A program made the position numbers and the translations under genes. The notes under the pieces were generated by a model. The model saw nothing but the letters and a program-made list of their open reading frames with translations, searched no databases and was not told the origin of the DNA. This document shows positions 9,662 to 21,604 of a DNA stretch of 64,000 bases, piece by piece (position 1 is the first letter of the stretch; each line of letters begins with the position of its first letter). The stretch spans positions 1,364,001-1,428,000 of the forward strand of contig NZ_AP026070.1 of assembly GCF_024363255.1 (NCBI RefSeq), read 5' to 3'. The stretch is from Shewanella sp. NFH-SH190041 (lineage in GTDB: Bacteria > Pseudomonadota > Gammaproteobacteria > Enterobacterales > Shewanellaceae).

Positions 9662-10776
9662 TGCGTGGCTCCCGGGGTATGACCTGCAATGGCTTCGGTT
9701 GCGGGCAGAACTGTTTGTCCGGCGACCAGTTTATGCAGTCCGTGGCGAACATAGCGTTGATGGTTATTGAGGTTGCCACTGATAAAGGCACGTTGTTCAT
9801 CGGTATAGAGAATATCGACATCGCGCCGCTCTAGGGTATAGCCCTGTTCATCGGGGCGGAGTAACAACAGATTCCAGCGGCCGCGAATGCCGTCGGTTAG
9901 TGCAGAGACAGGAACCCAGAAGCCGGATTGTGCAACCTTCTGGCGAAAGGCGAAACGAGCGATTTCACCATTGAAAATGCCCGCATCAGTGGGCAGGCGA
10001 AGGCGTAAATTAACGGTGCGGGTAAGCGGATCGATTGCACTGCTGATCCCGGCTAAGGTGGCATTGAGTTGCTGCTGCCCCACTGTCAGTGGCAGCGTTT
10101 GCCCAGGCGTTAGTGTGCGGGCCACATCGGCCGGCACGCCGATATGGGCTTGGGGGTTGTTGTCTTGTACCAAGGTGAAGATGGCGCTACCAGCATTGAT
10201 AACTTCCCCTAAACTGTGGTGCCTCTGGGCTAAGGTGCCTGCAAATGGCGCGGTCAGAACAGATTTTTCCAGTTTCAGTTCAGTGGTTCGGCGGGAAGCT
10301 TGTAGCCGTTGTTTATCGGCCAACAAACTGAGCCGGCGTCCCTGAAGCTCATCTAATTGCTGATCAGACAGGTAACTTTTTTCTCCCAATGTCTGGCTGC
10401 GGCTGAGGGTACGCATGGCCAGATCTAAATCCACTTGATTCTGGGCCAGGGCGGCTGTTATCTGGGCAAGTTCCGCTTGCAGCAGCGCGGTATCAAGGCG
10501 TGCCAGTACTTGTCCTTCGCTAACACTGTCGCCACTGTCTGCGGGCAGCTGATTTAATTTTCCCCCCAACTCAAAGCTGACCGCTGTGGTATTACCCGCT
10601 CGGACACTGCCGGAAAAATGGCGCAGTTGCTGGTAATGATCCTGTTCAGCCAAGGATGCAACACTGACGGTTTGGGGGCGGGGTGGCGTTGGCTGAGACT
10701 GACTGTCTGGCTGGCAAGCAAGCAGCAGGGGTAACAGGAGGGCTGGCAGCAATCGATGGCTGGGGGCTGGCAACAT
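9658..10776 (-). CDS. RND efflux periplasmic adaptor (membrane fusion) lipoprotein
   Basis: A 372-residue adaptor linking the RND pump to an outer-membrane channel. The N-terminus is a lipoprotein signal with lipobox LLLAC (Cys21). A split lipoyl/barrel-sandwich domain is indicated by SFELGGKLNQLPADSGDSVS and by APFAGTLAQRHHSLGEVINAG on either side of a helical hairpin rich in Leu and Gln. A beta-barrel and membrane-proximal region follow. The gene is first in the operon and overlaps the pump by 4 bp. No outer-membrane channel gene is present, so the pump probably uses a TolC encoded elsewhere. Confidence 0.92.
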   Translation of the reverse strand: MLPAPSHRLLPALLLPLLLACQPDSQSQPTPPRPQTVSVASLAEQDHYQQLRHFSGSVRAGNTTAVSFELGGKLNQLPADSGDSVSEGQVLARLDTALLQAELAQITAALAQNQVDLDLAMRTLSRSQTLGEKSYLSDQQLDELQGRRLSLLADKQRLQASRRTTELKLEKSVLTAPFAGTLAQRHHSLGEVINAGSAIFTLVQDNNPQAHIGVPADVARTLTPGQTLPLTVGQQQLNATLAGISSAIDPLTRTVNLRLRLPTDAGIFNGEIARFAFRQKVAQSGFWVPVSALTDGIRGRWNLLLLRPDEQGYTLERRDVDILYTDEQRAFISGNLNNHQRYVRHGLHKLVAGQTVLPATEAIAGHTPGATQ

Positions 10777-10872
10777 GGGTATCAGTCCTGAAGGTGTGTG
10801 TCTACGGGTGTTTTGAACAAAAAAACAGTTAAAAATCCGTTAAATAAATGTAAGCAGTTTATGTTGACTGGG

Positions 10873-10885
10873 CTAGACTGTCTAG
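10873..10885. promoter_or_regulatory. Palindromic operator candidate in the pump/tetR intergenic region
   Basis: CTAGAC-T-GTCTAG is a perfect dyad. It lies between a TTGACT (10864-10869) and a TAATTT (10888-10893) spaced 18 bp apart, so it would sit in the spacer of a rightward promoter for the tetR remnant. This is the standard arrangement for TetR autoregulation. The cognate regulator is disrupted. Confidence 0.5.
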
Positions 10886-10921
10886 TCTAATTTATAGCCA
10901 CTTTCTGTAGATGGATGCCTT

Positions 10922-11555
10922 ATGTCAGTGGATGATTCCCCTGCAGCCAGAATCGATAGCGCTGCTCATTCGACCTTAGATGCCCAGTTGGACGCAGCTG
11001 AAATGACATCCCCGCGCCCTGTGGCCACCTTGTCACCACCGACGGAGAAGGGAGCTTATTTTCAATGCCGCCATGGCTCTTTTTGCCGAACATGGTCTTG
11101 CTTGGGTCTGTTGACCTTTCAAGTTTTTTTTTGCAGCGATTTGAGGGGGCTTTATACAAGGCAGAGGCTTTGAAATGCACTACCTGATAAGCCGATAACG
11201 CAGTAGAAAGCATCCTCAAACGTTGCCCGACGGGTTCGGCTAAAAGCGTTTTACGCTTTGTTGAGCGGTTCTGGCTTAGCATAACTAGGCGGCAAACCAT
11301 TCGCCGTGATTAAAACGCTTTTATCTCGAATAAAATTTAACTACTAAAGGTCAACAGACCCTAGGGCATTATCGTTTCCCCTGTTGCCATGACAGTGCCG
11401 TGCGCCTGTGCTTGATGCTGTTTGGTGAGTTGCGTCTTCGCCTTGAGCTTGGTCTGGATGACAAGGGGTTACAGCGAAAACGCGATGGCTATGTAGCAGA
11501 GACTGTGCGGCTATTTTTAACCGGGCACAAAGTCAGCAACACAGTGGCTGATTAG
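10922..11555 (+). pseudogene. TetR-family repressor remnant, frameshifted and split by a MITE
   Basis: The N-terminal piece starts at the ATG at 10922 and, after a one-base shift near 11050 (an extra G in AAGGGAG), reads ELIFNAAMALFAEHGLA, the typical first helix of a TetR DNA-binding domain. A 258-bp MITE then interrupts it. The far side (11362-11555) encodes a helical C-terminal tail ending at TAG and including RLCLMLFGELRLRLELGL. The two pieces sum to well under a TetR protein, so the middle is also deleted. It is divergent from the RND pump, which it presumably repressed. It cannot make a working repressor as read. Confidence 0.8.
11104..11361 (-). mobile_element. MITE-like element, full copy 1 (258 bp), inside tetR
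   Basis: The ends GGGTCTGTTGACCTTT and AAAGGTCAACAGACCC are perfect inverted repeats. No transposase is encoded. The interior matches the copy at 27358-27616 in reverse orientation, including two TAAAAGCGTTTTA-type arms. Flanks here differ (TT left, TA right), as expected if the adjoining part of tetR was deleted after insertion. Confidence 0.85.
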
Positions 11556-11616
11556 GTTGTATCATATTGTTTCTATTACTGACTGGGGTAATAAGTCCCC
11601 ACAAGCTGGAGGCACA

Positions 11617-12504
11617 ATGCAACAAGCATACAGGCTCTTTTCCACAGTGACTTTTGGCGGGGCGTTGATGATTATCTCTGCGCTGATGCCGGCACAGGCG
11701 GCAAAACCTGCGCATATCAAGCCCTTTTCGCTGGAGGTATCCCACATTAATACTGCCAAGGCGTCATTGCCCGGGGATAATAGTTTGAACCGGCAAAGTT
11801 GGAGTGTTAATGCGGGTATTGCGTTTCCTTTGCCCGGTGGTGCTGGTGGACGCTTGTCTCTGGAGGCGGCCAGATTGGATTATCAGTTGGGAGAGCCGAT
11901 GGCCTACGGCGGGGGCTGGGATAATATCCAGCGCTATCGCGCCAGTTTAGGGGTGTTTTATCGGCTAACCCCCCATTGGATGCTGATGGTCACGCCTAAG
12001 TTGCAATATGCGTGGGCTCAGGGGGCTTCGGGTCATGATAGTCAGGGATATGGTTTATCGGCTGCGGCCATGTACCAATTTGACTCAGGCAATGTTTTGG
12101 GGCTCGGGGCGGCTTATCTTAATGATATCGGGCAAGTGAGAACCATTCCCTATTTAGCCATAAAGTGGCAGCTCAGTGACCGCTTGGCGTTAGCCAACCC
12201 GTTTCGTGCCGGGTTCAGTGGCCCGGCCGGTTTAGAGCTTAGGTATCGTTTGACGCCTGCTTGGCAGTTTGGGATTGGCAGCTCCCGTCGGGTACAGCAC
12301 TTTTTAACTGCGATGGGCCCACAGCAAGAGGCAGAAATTGAAGAGTGGGTCGGTTTTGCTCGCGCCAGCTGGCAAGTGCAGCAGAATATCGCGGTGAATT
12401 TTTATGGTGGGTACTATTTTGGCTCCAGTTTGAATCTACCTGATACGAGTGTTGATATTGACGGTCATGCGGCGATGGCTGTCGCGGTGAAATTCAGTTT
12501 TTAA
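11617..12504 (+). CDS. Outer-membrane beta-barrel protein (DUF6268-like)
   Basis: I start at the ATG at 11617, which has a GGAGG ribosome site, rather than the in-frame ATG 60 bp upstream. This gives 295 residues with a clean signal peptide ending near AQA-AK. The mature protein has alternating aromatic and polar residues, many short beta-like stretches and ends in Phe (VAVKFSF), typical of outer-membrane barrels. The LALANPFRAGFSGPAGLELRY stretch resembles DUF6268 proteins. Function is unknown. It stands alone between the tetR remnant and a bidirectional terminator. Confidence 0.75.
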   Translation: MQQAYRLFSTVTFGGALMIISALMPAQAAKPAHIKPFSLEVSHINTAKASLPGDNSLNRQSWSVNAGIAFPLPGGAGGRLSLEAARLDYQLGEPMAYGGGWDNIQRYRASLGVFYRLTPHWMLMVTPKLQYAWAQGASGHDSQGYGLSAAAMYQFDSGNVLGLGAAYLNDIGQVRTIPYLAIKWQLSDRLALANPFRAGFSGPAGLELRYRLTPAWQFGIGSSRRVQHFLTAMGPQQEAEIEEWVGFARASWQVQQNIAVNFYGGYYFGSSLNLPDTSVDIDGHAAMAVAVKFSF

Positions 12505-12544
12505 TCTGCAGCAGAGTTACGCCCTTATGGGCATATCAATACAA

Positions 12545-12580
12545 AACGGCCGCAGTGGGCATACCTGCTGCGGCCGTTGT
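12545..12580. terminator. Bidirectional terminator between convergent genes
   Basis: AACGGCCGCAG and CTGCGGCCGTT form an 11-bp GC-rich stem around a 12-base loop. It lies between the barrel protein and the leftward chalcone-isomerase-like gene. The T-tracts are weak. Confidence 0.7.
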
Positions 12581-12625
12581 TGTTATCGCTTAAGCGGAAT
12601 ATGGGCTGGGCTTTAAGTCATCCAA

Positions 12626-13183
12626 CTATTCGCCCAGCATAGCGTCTTTTAAGCTATCTTGCGCAGGGGCATGACCCAGCCAGATTTTCAACAGTGCTGC
12701 GCGAAATGCTTCGCCTTGGATAGTGCTCAGCAATTGATTGTTTTTGTAGCAGCTGACACTGTCTTTAGTGGTCATAAAGGTGAACTGATCGCCTTTATTG
12801 ATTGGGGCATTAAACAGTCCCATAAATTGACTTATCTGACCGGCGATTGCTTGAATATTATCGTCGGTGGCTAATTCAAATCCCTCAGTAATGGTATCAC
12901 GCATTTTCTCTGCGGTGATCAGGCCTGAGGTGATATTTAAACGCACCAGTGCTGATGGTTGCGCCAGCACTTGTTGTAGATCATGGGCCTGCTGCGGCAG
13001 ATATAAACTACCAACATACAAATCCATAAAAAACTTACTGCGCACGCCAGCACCGTTCAGGGTTAGCTGTTGATGATCCATGGCAATAGAGCCGGGCAGA
13101 GTAATGCCTGCAACTTCAGTGGCCAGACTCTGGGCAGAAAACAGCAGCGCTGAGATCAGCGTAAGAGAGCGGAGGGACTTCAT
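12626..13183 (-). CDS. Chalcone-isomerase-like periplasmic protein
   Basis: I use the ATG at 13183, behind a GAGG ribosome site, giving 185 residues. The first 22 residues are a signal peptide (MKSLRSLTLISALLFSAQSLA). The rest matches the bacterial chalcone-isomerase-like fold by its GAGVRSKFFMDLYVGSLYLP segment and the later FRAALLKIWLG helix. Bacterial members are not known to isomerise chalcones and their role is unclear. It follows the DUF2947-like gene on the same strand with a 40-bp gap, so they may be co-transcribed. Confidence 0.8.
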   Translation of the reverse strand: MKSLRSLTLISALLFSAQSLATEVAGITLPGSIAMDHQQLTLNGAGVRSKFFMDLYVGSLYLPQQAHDLQQVLAQPSALVRLNITSGLITAEKMRDTITEGFELATDDNIQAIAGQISQFMGLFNAPINKGDQFTFMTTKDSVSCYKNNQLLSTIQGEAFRAALLKIWLGHAPAQDSLKDAMLGE

Positions 13184-13223
13184 AAAACCTCGTTGAATTA
13201 TCGTTTTTGTTGGTATGTCAGGC

Positions 13224-13703
13224 TCAGCGGCGTGCACCCATATTGAATTGGCCACATTGTTCAAACATCACAGCCTGTTTGCTATCAGCACTGATCAGTA
13301 GTGGACCGTCATCGAAAAACAGGAAGCATTTCCAGTTACGGACGAACACATCCCAGCGGGTTTCAATGACCTGATATTTTTCGTAGCAGAAATAGACCAC
13401 GGTTTCGGCTGGCCACTGGATAAATTCACCCATCTCAGGCGGTAGCGTATTATCTTCGCTGTCCCAAGCGCCTTGCCAACATTCGCGCTTGCTCCATGCT
13501 TTGGGATTGGCGGCCCAATCACCCTTGGTGAATCTGTCCGGTGTAGTGCTTTTATCACTGATCAACCGGGTCCAGATCTGCATGGCACTTTTTTCCGTTA
13601 ACGGTTTGATGGCCTGTTTGTCATCATCTGTTACCGGCAGATCTTTATGGTTGAAAATCCACTTGCGTTTGTATTGTTCAAGGGGGATATAGGTATGGCT
13701 CAA
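13224..13703 (-). CDS. DUF2947-like cytoplasmic protein
   Basis: The protein begins SHTYIPLEQYKRKWIFNHKD and is rich in Trp and aromatic residues, resembling the DUF2947 family of Vibrio and Shewanella. No ATG is available. A TTG at 13703 has an AGGAG ribosome site six bases upstream, while the TTG at 13727 lies before that site, so I choose 13703 (159 residues). There is no signal peptide or membrane segment. Function is unknown. It lies between maf and the chalcone-isomerase-like gene on the same strand. Confidence 0.75.
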   Translation of the reverse strand: MSHTYIPLEQYKRKWIFNHKDLPVTDDDKQAIKPLTEKSAMQIWTRLISDKSTTPDRFTKGDWAANPKAWSKRECWQGAWDSEDNTLPPEMGEFIQWPAETVVYFCYEKYQVIETRWDVFVRNWKCFLFFDDGPLLISADSKQAVMFEQCGQFNMGARR

Positions 13704-13788
13704 GCCAAGCTCTCCTGACAGGGGCAAAAAGTTGCCCGCATTATACTGACGGAATCTGTATTACTCCATCTCAAGATGCGTGGCCGAT

Positions 13789-16251
13789 TTATGATGAGCG
13801 GGCTAAGGCTTGCTCTAATTGGGTCAGTTGTCTGGCGGCCAGCAGATTGTCCGGGTTAACCTCCACGGCCTGTTGGTACATTTCTTTCGCCTGTTGATAA
13901 TGGCCTTGCTGTAACAAAATATCGGCCAGTTTGGTCCACCCTTGGCTATCACAGGGCACTTTTTGCAAGTATTGCTGCCAGCAATTGATCGCATCATCCA
14001 AACGTTGTTGCAAGGTATAGAGCTTGGCCAGCTGGGGGGCATATTCGTCACTGTAGGGCAACAGTGCTTCCAGTGCAGTGGTTGCTGTATCAACTTGTGC
14101 CGTTTTGAGACTAATCAATACCTGCTGGCGAATATCGGCCTCTTGTTGCAGGTGCTGGGGCATACTGTGGATTGCCTGATGGGATTCAAAATCCTTGCCT
14201 TCGAGCTGATAAAGGTAGCTCTTAGCTCTAAACCCCAGTTGTTTTGCTTTATCTGATGGTGGCAGGGCAGCGAATGCCGCCACCATCTGTGCCAGTCCTT
14301 GGGTATGGCCAATCAGGTGCAGATATTCGAGCTTTTCTTCTGCGGCCAGTAAATCCCACTGTTTTAATGGCCGGTTATTGCGGGTCATGACCGGTACTTG
14401 CATTGTTTGGCGATAGGCCTGTAATAAACGGCTGATAATCTGGGCTTCACCAAAGGTGAGACTTGTGGCTAACGTTGGGTGACGCTGCAACAGAATATCA
14501 ATTCGCCCGGATTGCTGGTGACGTTGCCATTGTTTTGCCAGTAGGGACAGATTGGGATATGGGCGGTTTTCTTCCTGGCGAGATGTTATTTGCCGTAAGG
14601 TTTCATCCAACAGATTAATAAGACTATGGCATGATTCTGACATGGCCTGGTAATACTGGCGGGACATGTTACATACCTGATTTTGTTGCCAAGTATCACT
14701 CTCTCGGGTGGAAAGGAATTTGCTGAATTGGTGATAACCATAAAATTTTATCAATTTTAATTGAGCTGGAAATTGTTGATCTAGCTGCTGTTGTAAGCGT
14801 GCTAATGCGTCTGCATGACCCACAGCATCATCGGATAAATCCAATGCGATTTGTGCTTGAGTAAAGATTGTTTGTAATGCTTTTTGGCAATCTCGGCAGT
14901 GTTGAGCGAGCTGGTGTAAATGGCGGCCATGGTGCTTACCGGAGATTGCCGCAGGATATCGTTGTCTTAGTTTGCCCAGTAATTCATATTTATCTGGCAG
15001 TGATGCAAGTTTTAGTGCGGTAGGCTCTATAAAAGCAACCCCTTTTATTTTGGCGCCATGTAATGACAGACTTATCACATCCGTATCGGGTAATGCTTTG
15101 ATTTGTTGTTCTAGTGAGGTAATGGCAGCAGATAACTGTACGGTTGTTTCTGCCTGTTGTGCATTATTGGTCGGGACCCAAATGCCAATTTTACTGATAA
15201 AGGGACCAAGTCGCCCCTCTAAACTGCCACTGGCATGGGATACTCCGGTGGGGGACCAACACATATCAACCCCAAGTAGCAATATCCTTCCTGCTCCGAG
15301 TGTCGCTGCTAGCTGAACGGCACTATTACTGACGGTAGGTCCAGTAATTCCCATATTATTTTCCGTGCGCCAAGGTAGCTGCTGACCGGTATAGAAATGG
15401 CTGCCTTGCCATTGACCGAGCAAAGCCGGGTGAGCATGGTCGGCATTGATTAGGATGGTTTCTAGGGGGAGGTTAAGAATTGCTTTACTCGTCGCAAAAC
15501 TTACTTGTTGCGGATCGACTGTGACCACAAAATCAATGTGTATGCCAGCATGGTGTAATTGTTCTGCGGCGCGGGAAACACTGATAATGATCAACTCATC
15601 CTGATGTTGTTTCACCCAATCAATATGTTTATCTAAAGATGGTCCCCCACCAATGACTAGACAATCGGCACCTAAGGTCAGATGACGGAGTAATTCGGCC
15701 GGATAAATGTTATCGCAAGCATTAAACAATTGCTGCTGAATAAAACTATCCCCGTTAATATTGGCCTGTAGATTGAATGCTGCTTGTTCAACTTCCAGTT
15801 GTACTTGTTGTTTCAGTAGGCGGTAATTCTGGGTATAGGCGTGTTTAGCCCCAAGAGACAGATAGAGCTGATAACGGTTTTTGAGAAAAAACAGCTCATA
15901 TTGGGGTTGAGTGAGTATCTGAGCCAGTTGATTAAAGGAAATGATATCCATAGCACTGGCATATGCTGGCTCAATATCAATATTTAATGCATCTAATACC
16001 TCATCCAATTCGACAAACAAATAATGACTGCCAGCCGGGAGTGGATGACTCATCACATAATTGGCCAGCAGTCCAGAATCCATTCCTACAATAATATGTA
16101 ACTGATCTGTGTCGGTTAGTTTTTTATATTCAGTATCGTAATATTCAGTGGATTTTTTTTGGGTAAATTGTTCTCGATTAATAGTCGGGAAATAAGTTTC
16201 ATTAAAGGAGCTAATGGCAAATTGCAGGGCAGTTGGCTGATCCTGTGACAT
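13789..16251 (-). CDS. Maf-type motility accessory factor, flagellin nonulosonate transferase
   Basis: A large cytoplasmic protein of 820 residues. The central DUF115 (MptE-like) domain is marked by CLVIGGGPSLDKHIDW, FVVTVDPQ and the long MGITGPTVSNSAVQLAATLG segment. The C-terminus carries a TPR-like repeat (HYQQAKEMYQQAVEVNPDN). Maf proteins transfer pseudaminic or legionaminic acid to flagellin serines and threonines. I choose the ATG at 16251 because AAGGAG lies seven bases before it; a TTG six bases earlier is too close to that site. It is divergent from pseB, the first gene of the CMP-pseudaminate operon, which supports the role. Confidence 0.9.
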   Translation of the reverse strand: MSQDQPTALQFAISSFNETYFPTINREQFTQKKSTEYYDTEYKKLTDTDQLHIIVGMDSGLLANYVMSHPLPAGSHYLFVELDEVLDALNIDIEPAYASAMDIISFNQLAQILTQPQYELFFLKNRYQLYLSLGAKHAYTQNYRLLKQQVQLEVEQAAFNLQANINGDSFIQQQLFNACDNIYPAELLRHLTLGADCLVIGGGPSLDKHIDWVKQHQDELIIISVSRAAEQLHHAGIHIDFVVTVDPQQVSFATSKAILNLPLETILINADHAHPALLGQWQGSHFYTGQQLPWRTENNMGITGPTVSNSAVQLAATLGAGRILLLGVDMCWSPTGVSHASGSLEGRLGPFISKIGIWVPTNNAQQAETTVQLSAAITSLEQQIKALPDTDVISLSLHGAKIKGVAFIEPTALKLASLPDKYELLGKLRQRYPAAISGKHHGRHLHQLAQHCRDCQKALQTIFTQAQIALDLSDDAVGHADALARLQQQLDQQFPAQLKLIKFYGYHQFSKFLSTRESDTWQQNQVCNMSRQYYQAMSESCHSLINLLDETLRQITSRQEENRPYPNLSLLAKQWQRHQQSGRIDILLQRHPTLATSLTFGEAQIISRLLQAYRQTMQVPVMTRNNRPLKQWDLLAAEEKLEYLHLIGHTQGLAQMVAAFAALPPSDKAKQLGFRAKSYLYQLEGKDFESHQAIHSMPQHLQQEADIRQQVLISLKTAQVDTATTALEALLPYSDEYAPQLAKLYTLQQRLDDAINCWQQYLQKVPCDSQGWTKLADILLQQGHYQQAKEMYQQAVEVNPDNLLAARQLTQLEQALARSS

Positions 16252-18803
<2,552 letters not shown>

Positions 18804-18807
<4 letters not shown>

Positions 18808-19508
18808 CGCTTGCCATTATTCCTGCCCGCGGGGGCAGCCAACGCATTGCCAATAAAAATATCCGCGCTTTTCTGGGACGGCCGCTGCTGGCTTACAGCA
18901 TTGATGCGGCTTGGAAGTGCGGCTTGTTTGAGCGAGTGATTGTCAGTACCGACAGTGACGAGATCGCTGCCATCGCTCGTGATTGGGGGGCAGAGGTGCC
19001 GTTTATGCGTCCGGCGGCATTGGCTGATGGCATGACAGGTACAACTGCGGTAATGCGCCATGCCTTGAGTGTCTTGGCCCAAACCGGGCCGTTACCATCA
19101 TTAAGCTGCTGTCTATATGCCACGGCACCCTTGTTGCAAATTGCCGATTTACGGCTGGCTGGTTTACAGCTGCAGGCTGCGCCAGAGGTCGATTTTATCT
19201 TTGCTGCGACGGAATACGATTTTGCCGTACAGCGGGGATTGATCACAGATGAACAAGGAGGCGTCCAGCCAAGAGAGGCTGAGTTTATTGGTTGCCGCTC
19301 GCAGGATTTGCCACAGGTTTATCATGATGCAGGACAATTTTATTGGGGCCGCAGCCGGGCATTTTTGGCTGATGATGCTGCTGTTTTTGGCCCGGCATCC
19401 AGGCTCTACCTGCTGCCCAGGCGTCACGTGGTCGATATTGATACTGAAGCGGATTGGCAAGAGGCTGAGATCCGCGCTCAGATACTCAGACAACAGGGGG
19501 TGATGTGA
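18804..19508 (+). CDS. pseF: Pseudaminic acid cytidylyltransferase
   Basis: A 234-residue NeuA-like enzyme that activates pseudaminic acid with CTP to CMP-Pse, the donor used by Maf. The N-terminal nucleotide-binding signature IPARGGSQRIANKNIRAFLG is clear, and DSDEIAAIA and the C-terminal VDIDTEADW follow the family pattern. The start overlaps pseC by 4 bp, and the stop overlaps the GTG start of pseG. Confidence 0.94.
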
Positions 19509-20554
19509 ATCTGGTTTTCAGGGTTGATGCCGGCATGCATACCGGGCATGGCCATGTAATGCGCTGCCTGACATTAGCTGGTGCCATGCAGCAGCGGGGT
19601 ATTCCGGCGCGACATATTACCTTTTTATGCCGGGCACTGCCGGGGCATGCTGGTGACACTATTGCCGCCGCCGGTTACCGGGTGATCTGGTTAGCACAGG
19701 GCATTGATGATGAAGCGCTAGATGCCGCTGCATCCTGCCAGGCTTGGACCAATTTCAGCCAGGCAAAAATGGATTTACTGGTGGTGGATAATTATCGGCT
19801 TGGGCGAGAGTACTGTCGTGCCATGCGCCGCTGTAGCCGGTATCTGATGGTGATTGATGATTTAGCCGATCGGGATCATGACTGTGATCTGTTGCTGGAT
19901 CAAAATCTGCTGCCGGGATTTCGTCAGCGTTACCTCAACCGGGTTCCCACTTCAACCCAATTACTGCTTGGGCCGGAATATCTTTTGCTGCGCCCGGAAT
20001 TTGATCAGTGCCAGACGCTGCCCCGCGACAGTATTTTAGTCAGCTTTGGTGGCGGCGATACTCTGGCGTTGTCATGCCTTGCCGCGCGGGCCTTTCAGCG
20101 GCTTAATCCTCCCGATTTGACCTTGAATGTGGTTGTCGGTGGCGCGGCCGGACTGGATATCGGCAATGCCAAGCAGGTGTTTGCTCCGGACCCGCGCATT
20201 GTCTGGCATCACAACTGCCGCAATATGGCGCAGTTAATGTCCCGGGCGGTGATGGCTGTCGGTGCGGGTGGCACCAGCCATTGGGAGCGGCTCAGTATGG
20301 CGCTGCCTGCACTGGTCACTGTGGTGGCGGATAACCAGAAACAGACCACAGAATTACTGGCCAGGCAGGGTATGTGCGTCAGTCTGGGGGGCGTGGAGTC
20401 TGTTTCAGAAGCCGCCCTGGCCGATGCCATGGGGGCATTGCTGGCTGACCGGGCTAGTCGTGAAGCCATGGCCGAGCGAGCCAAGGCGATGATGCCAGCC
20501 AGACCCGGACGAGACCGGGTCGCTGGCGCCATGATGAGTTTACTGGGGGGATAA
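19505..20554 (+). CDS. pseG: UDP-2,4-diacetamido-trideoxy-altrose hydrolase
   Basis: A GT-B fold hydrolase of 349 residues that removes UDP from the diacetylated sugar before condensation with phosphoenolpyruvate. The DAGMHTGHGHVMRCLTLA N-terminus carries the conserved GHGHxMR motif, and GGTSHWERL is the UDP-binding region near the C-terminus. It starts with GTG, in a GTGA overlap with the pseF stop, behind a G-rich ribosome site. Confidence 0.94.
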   Translation: MNLVFRVDAGMHTGHGHVMRCLTLAGAMQQRGIPARHITFLCRALPGHAGDTIAAAGYRVIWLAQGIDDEALDAAASCQAWTNFSQAKMDLLVVDNYRLGREYCRAMRRCSRYLMVIDDLADRDHDCDLLLDQNLLPGFRQRYLNRVPTSTQLLLGPEYLLLRPEFDQCQTLPRDSILVSFGGGDTLALSCLAARAFQRLNPPDLTLNVVVGGAAGLDIGNAKQVFAPDPRIVWHHNCRNMAQLMSRAVMAVGAGGTSHWERLSMALPALVTVVADNQKQTTELLARQGMCVSLGGVESVSEAALADAMGALLADRASREAMAERAKAMMPARPGRDRVAGAMMSLLGG

Positions 20555-21604
20555 ATGCAGCCATTTTCCATTGCTGGCCACCACGTCGGGCCAGAACATC
20601 CGGTACTGGTGATCGCTGAGTTGTCCGGTAATCATCATCAAAGTTTGGCGACGGCAAAAGCCATGATCAAAGCCGCGGCTGATGCCGGGGTACAGGCGAT
20701 TAAGTTGCAGACTTACACCCCAGACACCATGACATTGGATATCAACCGGGATGAATTTCTTATCCGGGATGCAGATAACCTGTGGCAGGGAAAAAGCTTG
20801 TATCAACTGTATGCTGAAGCCATGACGCCCTGGGAGTGGCATCAGCCCTTATTTGATTATGCCCGCAGTTTAGGTTTACTGGCCTTCAGTACCCCTTTTG
20901 ATGCTAGCGCCGTAGCGCTACTGGAGTCCCTTGAGGTGCCTTGCTACAAAATTGCTTCATTTGAAAATACCGATCATGCCCTGTTGGCGGCGGTCGCCAG
21001 TACCGGGAAGCCTGTGTTGCTGTCAACTGGCATGGCGACAGTGGCTGAGCTGGCGGACAGTGTGGCGGTATTGCGACGCCATGGGTGTGAGCAGTTGCTG
21101 CTACTAAAATGCACCAGCCATTATCCGGCAGACCCGGTTGATGCCAATTTGTTGACCTTACCCCATCTTCAATCCCTGTTTAACTGTCCGGTAGGGTTAT
21201 CCGATCACACCTTAGGAATTGGGGTTGCGGTTGCCGCCGTGGCCCATGGTGCGTGTGTGGTGGAAAAACATTTTGTACTGGATCGCGCAGCTGGTGGCAT
21301 CGACAGTGAGTTTTCGCTGCAACCGGATGAGTTTGCCACTTTGGTCACAGAAACAGAACGGGCACGACTGGCGTTGGGGGGCATTCGTTATGGCTGCAGT
21401 GAGCGGGAACAAGCATCGCGTAAATTCCGCCGCTCTTTGTATATCAGTGCTGATTTACAGCAGGGACAGTTGCTCAGTGCTGACAATGTGCGCGCAGTGC
21501 GACCAGGACTGGGGTTGCCGGTGAAATATTTGCCGCAGTTGCTGGGACGGCCGGTGCAGCGTGATGTCTGTGCGGGCACGCCGCTGCAATGGGAGTTGAT
21601 TTGA
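20555..21604 (+). CDS. pseI: Pseudaminic acid synthase
   Basis: A NeuB-family enzyme of 349 residues that condenses the free diacetamido sugar with phosphoenolpyruvate. The N-terminal TIM-barrel shows IAELSGNHHQSLATAKAMI and IKLQTYTPDTMTLD; the C-terminal SAF (antifreeze-like) domain begins near RKFRRSLYI. The ATG follows the pseG stop directly. Its last 16 bp overlap the next gene. Confidence 0.94.
   Translation: MQPFSIAGHHVGPEHPVLVIAELSGNHHQSLATAKAMIKAAADAGVQAIKLQTYTPDTMTLDINRDEFLIRDADNLWQGKSLYQLYAEAMTPWEWHQPLFDYARSLGLLAFSTPFDASAVALLESLEVPCYKIASFENTDHALLAAVASTGKPVLLSTGMATVAELADSVAVLRRHGCEQLLLLKCTSHYPADPVDANLLTLPHLQSLFNCPVGLSDHTLGIGVAVAAVAHGACVVEKHFVLDRAAGGIDSEFSLQPDEFATLVTETERARLALGGIRYGCSEREQASRKFRRSLYISADLQQGQLLSADNVRAVRPGLGLPVKYLPQLLGRPVQRDVCAGTPLQWELI

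Noticed and set aside
11104-11361. Small genes within the MITE copies
   Set aside because: The open frames differ between copies, cross the terminal repeats and show no conserved product.
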